64,000 nt of DNA from Spirometra erinaceieuropaei (taxonomy: Eukaryota; Platyhelminthes; Cestoda; Diphyllobothriidea; Diphyllobothriidae), in the NCBI GenBank assembly GCA_902702965.1, contig CACRXP010000224.1, positions 72,811 to 136,810 of the forward strand, read 5' to 3'. Below, in pieces: positions 44,767-57,400 of the stretch. The notes beneath the pieces are model-generated. The model was not told where the DNA came from and did no database searches. It was given only the letters and a program-made list of their open reading frames with translations. The translations under genes and the position numbers were made by a program. How positions within the stretch are numbered: the first letter of the stretch is position 1; every line of letters begins with the position of its first letter.

Positions 44767-47700
44767 TTACTGTGTTCCCGTATTATGCTCCTCCTCGAGC
44801 ACAGAGATTCCAATTTTGCGTCGACTGCCACAAACACTTCTCATGCAAGTCACTTCGTGACCGGCAGGCGTTTGGCTTAACAGCCTCTCGCGCCGATTAC
44901 TCCTTGCAGTCTGCATTCTACCTTTTTCTGAATTAGCGTTGGTTTATGTCCCTTCGGTTGTCTTTCTCCAGGACGAACCTGAACCTGGTTTCAGCCAGAT
45001 ATTTTACTGAGCTTCGATAACTGTTTTTCCAGATACCAACGTCGGTCCCCATACGTTGATATGAAAATTAGTTTTCATATTACAGAACCAGCCCTTTTTA
45101 GCACAAGTTATTCTGGGAGAACAAACCACAATTATGCACGTATTCAGCAGCAATAGATAGCCGTGCTGGAGATGCTCAGAGAAAGCTATGAAAACTGCAA
45201 CAAGATCCTGCCTGGCACGGATTATTTGAGTCAAGCCTGAGCTGCCCTACATCCTCTTCCTCATGGGCATAGGTGTTTTTGCGGGCAATAATTCACATAT
45301 TTGCGCATTTTGTTTGTTTGCTGCTATCTTCTTCGCATTCCCCGTTCCCTTTTTAGATTTTTGTAGGTAACCGGAGTAATCATAAGGGCGTCGACGCTGC
45401 GTCCCCCTTCAAGGCCTGCATGCAGTCTCTCACTGGGTCGATTGCCTTCATACGGACAGGTCATTTTCTGGTGCGGGGGTTGATTGGCCTGTTGCCACTC
45501 GGTCAGCGGCTCCCAGACTCATCGACACCACTGGCAAACATCTGTGATCCGATAAAGTTTTCTAGGCAGACCTTTTGTTTCCATGTTAGGCCCCTGTAGA
45601 GGGCCCTCGCCCCTGACTTTGCATGCACGCTGTGATCCTCGCGACCTCTGTGGGCTTTCATGACGTCCTCTCCCTTCTTTGCATCTTTTAACTGTAAACA
45701 ACAGAACGGCTACTTACGTGATCCCAACACTGGGCAACGAAAATAAAGTCTACTTTGTTATCACTTAACAGACGCTTAGCCCCTGGTCGAATGTAACTAT
45801 GCGTAGATGCTGTGCGGCATGTTGGGGAGAATTAATAAGGTTCGCTTGCAGCATGCGTTTATTGCCACTATCTCCAGAAGAACCGAATGCCAGAAAAGTT
45901 AGGAGTTACCAGTACATCACCTCTTCGCTAAGCCTGGCGGCATCCAGATACTCAGTCTCTCAGCCCGCCTAGGCGTCCCATACCTTGTGATATAACTCAG
46001 ATCGAGAGCACGTGAGTACATTACCATTCCAATGACAAAAATAACCGCTGGACATCGGAAAACGCTGCTTTGGGGAATACTCCCGAATGGTTAGCCTCGG
46101 GTGATGCGTCACTCAAAAGTGTTGTTGTAATCCAGTTCATTGTGTACAACCGTGCTGCTTGCAAAAACGACTGCTCTCGACAGGCGATGAAGACGGATGT
46201 AAACAAGCTGGCAAGAAGAGCGTGTGGACTGACGCGAAATATAACAACCACCCTCCGAGGTTTTGCACACAAGAAATAACAAACCACAGCAAGCGGGAAC
46301 CACGCTTCAAAATGTTAATGTGTAGCAAATCAAAAGTCTGTTATCAAACAAGGCAACTCATAAAATAGCGGATTTTCCTGTCGATTGATGTGCGGGAAAC
46401 AGCGGACGATAAAAAAACATAATCGTGAGTGTGTGCATGATTTCTTGTGGGAAAAAGATATGAATTGGCAAGATAACATCATTACACAATAGCGGAATGT
46501 ATGTTTGGTAATAGAAATCAAACAAATTGGAGCCTAAGTGAAGTTGGCTGCAAATGTAAAATCATAATCAGTGTCATTAGCCGTTCCTAAATAGCATATA
46601 GTTTTTAGCATCACCAAAGGGTGTACTGTTTGTTAATTTTCTCATTATGTTTTGGTCGTCAGCTTGCGATTCTCTATGGTTTAGTGTTCTCAGATGTTAA
46701 ATGGGGAGAACTCAAAAGTCACCTCCACCAGTGCATGAGTGTAGAAAAATAGAAGTTTGCATAGAAACGAGTGGAGGCATTATGGAAATGAAATTAGGTA
46801 TACAGTAAGCCGAGAATCGACCAGAATGAGGTCTGCACTTCGGGATGTAAGGGAGTGACTCGTCAGTCGCTTTAGCAATTTAACGGCCACGGACCAGTGC
46901 CTCGGATGATTTGTCGTGCCCTAAATAACAAAAGACAAGGATGGAGTCACGGAGGAATGAAGTTGTGTTATACCGACAGCGAGCCAAATTACGCGAAATA
47001 ACTTAGAGCAAAGTTCAGGAGTGCAAGTTAGACAAGTAGAAGGTTGAGAATAAGCCTAGAGGTATGCACCAGGCGAGCACCCTTTTTAGATGCCCACGGT
47101 AGGTCGCCTGTTTGGAGTCGTCCTATGGCCTCTGAGAGTGAAAAAGGCTATCAAAAACTAGCACTGACGCGAAGCGCGGAGCGGGTTCGTGCCACTATAT
47201 GGGCCGAACAACAAGCTAGTGATATGCACCTCCAAACAAGTCTGGCAGCGCATGTTTTATAACAGGCCTGTCAATCTGGAGCTTAACGACACCGACAAGA
47301 GATTTTGCGCACCAAGTGGCTCAGTATAGCTGTCCGGAACACGCGCTAACGAAGGAATTCAGGCCAAATTCGACTGCACGAGGTACTCACCATCAGTGAA
47401 GCTACGATTGTGCGCGGTGTATGCCGGATTGGTAGGAATGCGTAGGTGTTTATAAAAGGCTAGCATTCATTGCGGCTGTGAAACAATTCGCATAAGACGG
47501 TGAACTAACTGCCGTCGCCTCCTAAGGCTTCTTTATGTCACCTCTCGGCTGCTTAACCATTTAAGATCAGAACTAGGCAAATGCCAAACAAATACAATGC
47601 CACCGACCAAGCTCGGTGCAAGCTGTTGCTTAGCAAGAAGTCCGGGGTGAAGAAATGCGGACACCAATCAGGCATGGTCTGAGGGTAGTCCACATACTGG

Positions 47701-50025
47701 GTGTCGGATCGCCTTTATTACACGAAAACAGCAAGTTCTAAAAGGTGAAAGCAGACGAAGAAATGGGGTTGCAGTAAGATATTCCGGATAATCTTCTGCA
47801 GGTCGTCTGCCCTCTCGTGGACACACCGAGACTTCGCAGGGGCACGGACTGCTGCAAAAGGCAGCAAAACAGCTAGGAAGCAGTCAGAGTTGTGGCGCTC
47901 AGACACGTGGCGTCAGCGCAGTCTAGGTTGGTTTGTCAGGTTAGTCGCGTGTAAAACTCAAGAGAGTCCAGTTAATGACATAAGTAAGCAGGTGTGACAG
48001 GACACATACAGTCACTGACCGGTATCATAAAATGGCAACCGAGATTCTGAAGTGCGTTTCGATTAGGAAGATTGTAACATCGATTAGTGTGCAGCATAAT
48101 CCCATAACACTCCAGATACGCCAGGATTCTGACTTTTAAAAGCACTTCTTTTTATGCGCCTGTAAAGACCGCACTCGGTAAAAAGTGACTACTTAAGTAG
48201 GATACATTATTCCTACTGATTTTCGATGTCCTTAGAAAGTTCAAGTATATTTTATGAAAAATGCAAAGATATTCTGGTGGCAAATCACCTCGCCTTCAAA
48301 TTTTATACTCACAGGAAGGGCATGTCTAGGTTTAAATGAAGTTATTCGGTCCCCGAATACTTTTAGGCCAGATTTGCTGTCGTATTTGCGCTCAGGATTT
48401 CCAGTTTACAAGCTGTACACTTTCCGTGTAATGAATCTCATACACTCCTCTATAACATTCAGAAGATAACATACAGGGCTCATAAAATTTTGCAATGGGT
48501 GCAGACCGTGCCGTATACCTCCTGGAAAGCTTTAATAAACCGATAGAAACGATGCCATAGACATGAAACGGTCTTAAAGAGTCTCATAACTCTAAACTTC
48601 TTTAAAACTTAAACGTACTCTTCTCTTGAGTATAAAATTTAAATAAAATGTGGTTTGCCACCGGATGAGTGCGAAGACGGATATTTTGAGCGTGTTTCCT
48701 GTAAAATATATTTGGCTTTATGAGGGCATCGAAAATCAGTAAGGATAGTGTGTAGTCATTTCTTGCCGAGTGTAGATCTTGCAGGCGGCCGAGAAGTGCA
48801 TTCAAAAGTCAGGACCCCGGAGTGTCCGAAATATTGTAGGATTATGTTGCACGATATATAGCTTTACAACCCCACTTAGGTACTCCATCCTAATCGCAAA
48901 CGCATTCCAGAATTTCCGTGAACATTTCATGAGATCTGTCACCGACTGTGCTTGCCAAATAACTGAGTGAACATGGAACGCGGGCGCACTTAAGGCGATA
49001 TTAGGTCTTGATCATATCGATCACTTTTCTCGCACACCGTTTGGCGACAGGATCCATCACAGGGAGTCGCGACAAACGAATCGAGCGTTGGAACCAGGAC
49101 AGGACGGGCGGCTGCTGCTGCTGCTGCTGCTAGTCGCGGCGGAAACGAAGTTGAACAGCAGTGTTTCTATCGGGTCAGGACATCCAAACTCCTCTCTCTA
49201 TCCGCCTGGGTGGGTCTCATTCAAGCGTCCAGTACACTTTCCAAACGTCTGAAAAGGATACTGGTCAAGGACTTTGTAGGAAGTGTCAACGGTTATAAAT
49301 CTCGCCGACGTCTGCGACCTACGCCATTGAAGTCGAAACTCTGGTCCAACGGTTTTTGCCGTCTTCTCTAGCCGATTTGGTCGATATTTTACGGATCGTG
49401 GACGAAGTCATGATCGGAAGATCCAGCTACAGCCTACAGTGCCAACAACTGTAGAGTTCCCGAGTTTATCCAGTCGTTGTTGCCTTTTTGGTTGGATCCC
49501 ACACCCTCAAATTCAGTTTGGTTTTCGGGGAAAAACCAAATTATTAGAAATTATGATGCGGTGTTAGCACGAAAGACAGTTGTTGAAGGGCGTATTTTTA
49601 AAAGGACGCATGTATGCAAACTGCGCTGCGAAAATAGGGCAGTGGTAATAAACCGGGGGCTAGTCTATCATTAGATGACATATAAGTTGTAGGCTCTCAG
49701 AAGGGAAGTGATGAACTTGATAGGTCACGTTACTTCAGAAGCAGATGCTCAAACACTATTGCGCGCGTCAAATTTCGCACAAAAACAGCTGGCGAGACGC
49801 CTACTCCACCAACGCACATACAAGTAACCTTGATTAAGAAAGTTAGAACGACTGTTAGGATGGCTGCCAGGCCTAGCATCCCTCTCTGGGCCACTTACCT
49901 CTACATTTCTGTACTGGTGTCTGCGGCTGAAGAAGAGCAGATGGAAGAATAAACAAGAAGGATGGAGGTGTGTTTATGTGCTGAGTGGCCGACTGATACA
50001 ATGAGAGTCAGGCTGCAATGGCTGC
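44767..50025. other. intergenic, largely featureless
   Basis: AATAAA occurs at 45742, about 1 kb after the TRAPPC9 stop, but nothing shows that it is used. A short inverted repeat (ATATGAAAA...TTTTCATAT) is at 45060-45081. A CTG run is at about 49110-49130. I see no exon, RNA gene or transposon domain in 46-49 kb. Confidence 0.4.
49110..49130. repeat. (CTG)n microsatellite, about 7 units
   Basis: Uninterrupted CTG/GCT triplets in a short GC-richer patch. No reading frame of note crosses it. Confidence 0.93.
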
Positions 50026-50335
50026 TTAACAGTTCGACCGTCACATCCGACGATGTCCGCCATGTGTTCCAGGGCAAGGTGAAGCAGGCACGGTGACTTA
50101 TACGTGATTTAGTTTATAGTGGCAGCAGACTTTCGCAGCACCTACTGCACTCCCTCCTCCCCCATCTGAACCTGATGTCAAGACGAGGTCAAGAAGACCG
50201 GGGACGGTGAGGGCGCAGGTGGATGGCACGGCCGAGTCCGCACCTTGGCGCTCCACTCCACATCCCTTGGTCCACACAGCAAATGACCAGGATTTTAACC
50301 AACAACAGAAGGGGATGGCGCGGCCGAGGCCGTAC
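50026..50335 (+). repeat. dispersed GC-rich repeat, copy 2
   Basis: This copy shares the CAGTTCGACCGTCACATCCGA start, a GTGACTTATACGTGATTTAG core, and the GATGTCAAGACGAGGTCAAG segment with the copies at 29.7 and 53.1 kb. It is followed by CGCACCTTGGCGCTCCACTC. Confidence 0.65.
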
Positions 50336-50579
50336 CCAGGCGTGCCGTCGCACCTGGTTCGGATCCCACGGATTCAGAGTGCTATAAAGGTCACATTAAG
50401 GAGTCATTGTAATCTGACTCTTAGACCACCAGTCGGCCGCTCCACACAAACAGAGCAATGAGTCGACTGCGAGGTTTAAACTACCGCGTCAGTTGGCAAG
50501 CTTCAAAGCCACGGCTTTAGCGCACCGTTATAGTTTCAGGCGCGTCTGATTGTTTATACTGGGGAAAATACACTGAGTC

Positions 50580-51610
50580 GTCGACCTCACTCTCCCTTCC
50601 AATTCCCAGGTCCCAGCCGCGATGCGAGTCGGTAAGTTGAGACGTGCGGGGAATGGGCGCGGTGGCTGACATATCTAATGACCTTGTCTGCACGCCCCCC
50701 CCCCGCCCGAAACACAAGCACCAGGATTTCACACAACGGAGGTAGGGCAGCGTACATCTCATGTGTGAGGGTGCCGTAGGTCACGTTAAGAAGGGGCCGT
50801 TTGAGCCTGGCCCTCAGCCCACTAGTCCGCCACTCCAAACAGACACACGCACAAATGGGCAGACGGCGTGCGCTGACTTGGGGCGTCAACCAGCAGCCTC
50901 CCAAGCAACAGCGCTTGGCGTGCCATGATAACCTCACAGATGCAGCAAAGATGCAGCATGAAGACGGGGCCCAGACGCCCACCTCCCACTTGCGGGGGAG
51001 GTGGCAATTGGATGCTTGTGGCGGGTGATGATGTTGAGTGACGTAGGTGGAGGAAGATGTAATGGTGTGGTTCAACCGGCGGTTGTCCACCGCAGGTTTT
51101 CGTGCGTGCGCATGCGACCTTATAAGGTCATGCGGTGGCTGAATGTGCGGGGTCAGTTGAGGCGGATGAGGCGTGTGTGGGTTGGCGCCCCAGGCATTGG
51201 TTCGCCAATCTCTGTGTCATGGATTCGCAAGTGACGGACTAGGCCGAAGTGTGAGGTGAATTTACGGGAACGGTGTAGACAGGAAAAGTCAGCGGTGTTA
51301 GCGACAGTTTCGGAGATGGTGGCAGTGGTGCAGCTGTTGATTGTGGACACGCTGGACGATGAGGTGTTTCGGGCTAGGGCCGGTGGGTGTGCGAGATGTG
51401 CTGAGCGTGGTGAGGCTGATGGTGGTGGACGTGCTGGGCGGCGGGCTGACTTGATCTAGGCATGGTGGGCGTGCGAAAGGTGCTAGGCGTGTCAGGACTG
51501 TGGGCAATTCCGTTCTCGCAGATACGCATGTGACCTAATAGGTCCATACCTGCTTGAAAGTTCGACCATCGATTCCGACGATGTCAACCGTGAATTAGTT
51601 TATGTTGATA
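50580..51610 (-). mobile_element. LINE C-terminal C2H2-finger tail
   Basis: Minus-strand reading gives MDLLGHMRICENGIAHSP, then a Ser/Thr/Pro-rich linker (PPSTSTTISLTTLSTS). Next come ADFSCLHRSRKFTSHFGLVR, HLRIHDTEIGEPMPGAPTHT and a second finger remnant, RTFSHRMTL then RMRTHE. This is the zinc-finger tail of the same LINE family whose RT pieces occur at 1.7-4.3, 15.4 and 30.2 kb (recalled). The second Cys of the first finger is lost (S-C-L-H-R), and frames shift. The RT itself is not attached. Confidence 0.75.
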
Positions 51611-52180
51611 GTGGACTTGCGCAGCATCTGCCGCACCCTCTCTTCCCCACTCCCCACCTGGACCCAGTGTCAAGACAGAGTCAAGAAGGTCGGAGGCGGG
51701 GAGGGCGCAGGCCTGCTTAGTGGCACTCCCTCGTGTATTTGAGAACCAAGCCGCCTGCACCTTCTCTCTCACTCTGTGTGTGCGTGACTCCAAAACGCGG
51801 CCACGCGGTAGATTCGTTGGACCAACACGGGGGCCACATCGGATTCTGGCGGACGTTATCGGAATGCGCACCATAATAAATGCCAACGTTTCGGGGTGCG
51901 GTGACAGACCCAGTTGCCGGCAGTCCTGGCGCATACTGGGGACCCTGCCGCCCTCCATTTTTGTTGTTGGGTACAATCCTGGTCATTTGCTGTACGGAGC
52001 AGCGGGTGTGGAATGGAGCGCCAAGGTGCGGACTCGGCCGTGCCATCCACCTGCGCCCTCCCCCCGTCTTCTTGACCTCTTCTTGACATCAGGTTCAGGT
52101 GGGGAAGGAGGGAGTGCGGTAGGTGCTGCGCCTGAGGCTATCATGGTGTGCTAGAAGCCGGAGCTGGAAGGTTCCCAACT
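51545..52180. repeat. dispersed GC-rich repeat, inverted copies 3 and 4
   Basis: The plus copy is at about 51550-51720 (GTTCGACCATCGATTCCGAC, then GTGTCAAGACAGAGTCAAGA). The minus copy is at about 51930-52180, seen on plus as TGCGGACTCGGCCGTGCCAT and TCTTGACATCAGGTTCAGGT. The two face each other across unrelated sequence. Confidence 0.6.
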
Positions 52181-53094
52181 CAACATTTAGCTCAGACCTC
52201 GCAGTCAACCCAGTGTGTTTTTGTGCTGTAGTCGATTGATGGACTAATAGCCAGGATACAATGATTCCTTCTTAATGTAGCCTTTATGGCACTCCCAGTC
52301 AGTGGGGTCTCAGCCGGTGTGGTCGCACGCACCAAGGTGCGGGTTTCCGCCATGCCAGCCACCTGCGCCATCTGCCGCCTCCAGTCTCCTTGACTCAGTT
52401 ATGACACACGCTGGCAAGCATGTGTTGAAACTCATAAAACATCTACTATATAAAAAGAAAACTATTACCTAAGTGGAAGTTCACGATACTAATAAGCATG
52501 GAAAAGTTAAATCGACATGGTGGTATCGAGAAGAAAACTAGAAACCTACTGCTAACTAACACAGAAAAAGTGGTTGAAGCATTGTTTCCGTTAATTTCCA
52601 AGGCGGACCTTATCCCCTTTTGCAATGTATAATTATCTCGAAGGAATGAAAAGCTGTCTGAAAGGTGCTACTTCAAAAACGAATATCCGTATAGGTAGAA
52701 TATGTTTATCCGGCGATGCTAAGAAACGTTTGCTGGCATGCAGGCGCATGTGCTCGTCGTAGTAGAACCCGGGTTTTCAGTGCACGAGTGGGGAACGGGG
52801 AGGTCAATTTGGGGCCAATGGAATGGTCCCCGAAAAGGAAATTCCGCTTTCAAACTTGACATGTCGATCACGAACGTGTCCAACGGAAATTACAGTTGAC
52901 TAACTTTGTGCTCGCCTAACATACGCGCACCCTCAAGTATGCGTAAATTCGTAGTAGAGTGTGCATGCAGAGCATATTGATCGTTTTATTCAGGATAACT
53001 TTCGAAAAACAGAAAAACGCACCGGACTGCATTGTAAGTGCACTCAAGGGCGCAGCTCAAGACTGGCTTCAGGAAGCACGTGCAGATCCTAACA
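52181..53094. other. no recognisable gene
   Basis: Part of 52795-52940 is similar to 53900-54090 (GGGGTCAACGGAATG-like, GGAAATTACAGTTGAC versus GGAAACTGCAGTTAAT), so another unnamed repeat is present. Confidence 0.4.
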
Positions 53095-53400
53095 CAGGGT
53101 CTGTTCCAACCGACAATTTAACCGTCGGTTTCGAAGATGTCCGCCGTGTGCTCCACAACAGGGTGAGAGCATGGACGGTGACTTGTGCGTGAATTGGTTT
53201 ATACTGAAGGCAGACTTGCGCAGCATCTACAACACTCTCCTCTCCCACCTGAATCCGGTGTCAAAACATAGTCAGGAAAACCGGAGGTAGGAGAGGGTGC
53301 AGATGGCTGGCACGGTGAAAACTCGCATCTAAACAAACCACCACACCCCCTGGTCCACGACAAACACCTGATTAGGATTTAACCAACAAAAAAAAATGGA
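53095..53400 (+). repeat. dispersed GC-rich repeat, copy 5
   Basis: The pattern is CCGTCGGTTTCGAAGATGTC, GTGCTCCACAACAGGGTGAG, GTGACTTGTGCGTGAATTGG and CACCTGAATCCGGTGTCAAA. It ends near CAACAAAAAAAAATGGAGG, like copy 1 at its CAACAGAAAAAATGGGG end. Confidence 0.65.
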
Positions 53401-53754
53401 GGACGGCAAGGATCGCAATTGGCGCGACGCGAGTCGGCTATTCGGCTTGCCAAAACACCCCCATCGTTGGTATTTGTTACGGGTGCACCTTCTCAACAAT
53501 GCCTGCCAGAGTCCGATCTGTTCCCCGTATTTGACTAGCGCATCTACCGCTTTAGAGGGCAAAGACATACATGAACTACACGAAATATTCAGTAGGCCGT
53601 AGACTGTGATTCCCGTCTCCCTTGCCTATCAGCAGTATTTCCTAGTATTAAGTAATTCGTAATGCAGGACGCCATCCAGTATGAAAAGGTTTTTGGTGCG
53701 TAATCAGAAGACTGACCAGATCAAATTTCCGTCGTGAAGGAACGGAAAGGATAT

Positions 53755-54180
53755 TAAGGTTGACGAGGAAAGACCTACGCTGGCACTAAAGTATCCCGGT
53801 TGAAGGGAAAGGAAGACACTGAAATGACAGTATTCTCTCAGTGGTGGAGCAGGCCCATGTGCCCGAGGTGGCGCAGGGTCCGAGTTGTTAGAGCACGAAT
53901 GGGGACTGCAATGACTACTTTGGGGTCAACGGAATGCAACTTAACTAAAAAGGACGTGGTAATGGAAGAAACGAGAATTCTATTTTTAAACTTTACATGA
54001 GGGCTGCGCGTGTGCCCGACGGAAACTGCAGTTAATTGCCCTTTTACTCGTCTACTAGACTAGCATCCTGGAGTAAGTGTAAATTCACAGAAACATCTAA
54101 GGTAGGCTGAAGGAGAAAGACCTATGTGGATACTAAAGTACCCCGGGAGAAGGTGATACGAAAGGATAGTATTTTTTCAA
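53755..54180 (+). repeat. direct repeats of about 75 bp flanking a tRNA-like segment
   Basis: AAAGACCTACGCTGGCACTA at 53769 recurs as AAAGACCTATGTGGATACTA at about 54117. Both are followed by AAGTA(T/C)CCCGG and end in AGTATT. Between them is CCCGAGGTGGCGCAGGGTCC, then GTTGTTAGAGCAC, which looks like a degenerate box A region. This could be a short element with terminal direct repeats or a tandem SINE. Confidence 0.5.
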
Positions 54181-54265
54181 TGCAGCACAAAAATCATCAA
54201 AGCCTGAAAATGAGGTGGCGCGGGTGGCTGACGAACGACGGAAAAAAAGGAATCAAAATACATAC

Positions 54266-54452
54266 GCCTGTCCGCTTCCTCCACATATGGTGAGCCTACG
54301 GGAGGCAGTCCACGACCAGTTCTTTTTATGAAGTCTTCCTCAACTTCGCGGGGATTACGGCCGCTCGTCTCTGGTAGGTAACGATAGAGAAGGATGATAA
54401 AGATGGCGAGGAGTACTGTGAATGGCACGAATGAGTAGTCGTTCAGGTAGTT
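54266..54452 (-). CDS. glucose transporter exon J (helix 12, PETSGR)
   Basis: NYLNDYSFVPFTVLLAIFII, LLYRYLPETSGRNPREVEED, then a cytoplasmic tail (FIKRTGRGLPPVGSPYVEEA, DR). The donor GGC|GTATGT, phase 1, means one more short exon must follow at lower coordinates. If it is not spliced, the frame runs on to 54177. Confidence 0.88.
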
Positions 54453-57400
54453 CTGAATCGAAAAGGAAAAGACGTCAGTAGTGTGGGAGGGGCAGTAAGC
54501 AGAGTGCAAATTACAAAAGATAATGCCCTTAACATGTAAATCCTACTCATTAGCAGTACACAGGACCTAATTTTTCAGCCAGCTGACCCCAAGGTATAGA
54601 CGCGGTGAAGAGCGGTTGCGCGTGTCTAGCACATAAATTGATTTTCTTGAGCGGTGACAAATAATCAACGTGAAGGGCGCTTAGTCAACGTAATAAAGAT
54701 GAGCGCTCCATGAACTGCCACCAACGAAGCAAAAGCACAATGGAGCGGCCGTTTGGGATTTACTGGTCATCAGCCACTGCCCGCCTAACTCGAAGTGTTA
54801 AAGCACCCCAGGGTTTGAACCCAGGTCCGGCTGAGCATTGAAAGCTTGAGCTCCACACATTCCAACCGTTTGAGCGCCGGGCTCAAGCTCTGTTGGCTGC
54901 GATCGGGAATACGCGATGTCACGCGGGAACGGCGTTCACCGATCTACGCTTTCGTTGATTTGTCCTGTCTCCACACGCAAAATAAAGATTAATTATTGTG
55001 GATCCGCGCTACAGTGGTGAAGATAGTAGTTTCGATCATGCACGAACTAACATGGGCGGCTACGGTTAGCCGAGAACCGGAACAAGAAATTAGAGGAAAA
55101 GTCACTCAACATGGCAGCCTCGATAGGTTCATGGATGCCATTAGATATTAGAAAGTCCAAAAAACCGACAGTTGCCTTTGAGCATAGGAACAACGTACCA
55201 AGAGCTGCATATAGCCCAGGCTAACTATTATCTGGCTGATCCAATTTACAAGTACGGTTATGAGGATGGCCGCATCACGAGTCTCCTGAACGAACATCTC
55301 TGCCACGATAAACCAGGGGATTGAACCTAAAGGGAAGAAAGCAAGCTTCTCAGCCATGTGTGTCGGCAGGTCATAGAATTGCTAAAGTGGATACGGTTGA
55401 GGCCGCAGCATTCTCTTTTTACAAGATAAAGTGCCATAAACCTGATGGGTCAATGGAGAATGACAACGTCGATGTCGATGCGCTGAAAGATGTCTGAATA
55501 GGCGATAAAGGGTGGCTTAGAAGTCGTCTATGTTATGCCTAATATGCACTAAAGGTAATAAGAATTATATTTATGGGTGGATATGCGTGAAGCGACACTA
55601 AGTTCACCTTGCACAGTCTGACTAGTTTCGGACACAACACAGAGGAATGCTTTGGGTCAGCGCAGTAGATAATGATATGAAACCAGAGTAATCACGACAT
55701 CCTTAATATGAAATTAGATAGTTCTATTGATCCTCAGTCTGTCGCAAGTGCAAATGGCTGACACCTCTTCCTGGTGTTTACGATACGAAGAAGTCGTCCA
55801 CTACTTTTCAGAAGTCTATGCAATGGAAATGCCCAGTTGCTCGATCTCTCTATGTTGGTTCATTAGATGCATCTAAAGAATAAAAAAAGATCTTCGGCAA
55901 GATACTACATGATTTAATTAACTGAGAGGCTGGAAGAAGACATTCGGGAAACACCAGATTTAAAAAGCAGTTAAATAAGAAGTCTACCTTTTGCACGGCA
56001 TTGTTGTGAGGGGAAACTGCTATTTTGGAAACAGCGCAGTCAACAGTCGTAAGTTCTTGAAACTTGGCATGTGGCAGGTTCGCCAAACGCGCCAATAGTT
56101 TCCATTCCATCGGACGGAACGTAATTATGACTTGCGTTGACCCAATTTATGGTAGAACAGACTTTCGCAGAACTTATTGCATCCTCTCCCCCCAAGCCTG
56201 TCATATTCCAATGGCAAGACGACGCTAGGAGGACCGAAGGTAGACGCGAACAAAGACACTGATGTGGATGGACCCACGTCGACGCGTACCACACGGGTAC
56301 TGACCAGCAAGATTGACATGCAAACCTCCCTAATCGGCCCAGTCTAATTCGGTCCGTCCTTCAAATGTAACAAGGTTCAGACCAACTGTGGAGTTCGATT
56401 ACCCTATTTATGGATGCACTGGGTAACTGTTCGCAAGGGAGGGGTTAGAAGGCATGTCCTGAGGAGTGCTGGTGAAACACGTTGACCGTTGACTTACGAA
56501 AAGAGAATATCTGTTTGGCATTAGAGTCTGCAACATGGACAATGGGTTAGTCTAGGAAGCATTTTCGGTGAAGCGGGGCTGTATACTCCCTCTCGTACTC
56601 TGCAGCCTCATGCTCTCCGCCGTAACGATGGATGTCTACCATGAAGCGCGACCTAAAATCAACATAAATTGTCCAACCGACGGACAACTATCCAACGCCC
56701 GGTGCATGCATGTGATGACTACAATATGCAAAGCCCTGATAATTGAAAATGTTGACTTTTGCATGGCCGCTAGGACCGCTGACAGCTCAGTGGGCATAGC
56801 AGTTGACCGGAATTCGAGTGACTAGTGGTTCGACACCACCCTGGAGCTTACTTTTTTAATACTGTGGGTATCCCTACTTCCTTCATTCCGTAACATCCAA
56901 GAATCAATACTACTTGATAAATAGTTTCGGATAACAGTTTATACATCTTAAAGACCACAGACAGCGCTTTTTGAAAGATTTCTTGCTCCGGTTGCTTGCG
57001 AAGCTGCGCAAAAAGACTGAGGAGCCCCCGTATTTACATAAATTGCTATTTCAGCTAAAAAATATAATCCACTACTTCGGCCGAGGCAAATTTAACAGCG
57101 AGACCAAAATGAAATGACTTACCAGGACCGATTGCGAAGCCACCAACAAATACGTATATGGAGGCAATAGCCAAGTAGACAACGTTTGGATTCGAATGCC
57201 TGACGGCCAAACCAATCGTGATTAGGATAGTACAGAAGAACATTACACTGAGGCCCGGTATCAGTAGTTTCCGACGTCCAAACCGCTCAATCAGGAAAAT
57301 TGAGATAAGGGTAACTAGAACCATCATGCCGCCCACTCCTAGGGTAGCATAAGCTGCCTGACTTGAAGTGAAGTTGAGGGAAAGGAAGAGAGCCGTGGAG

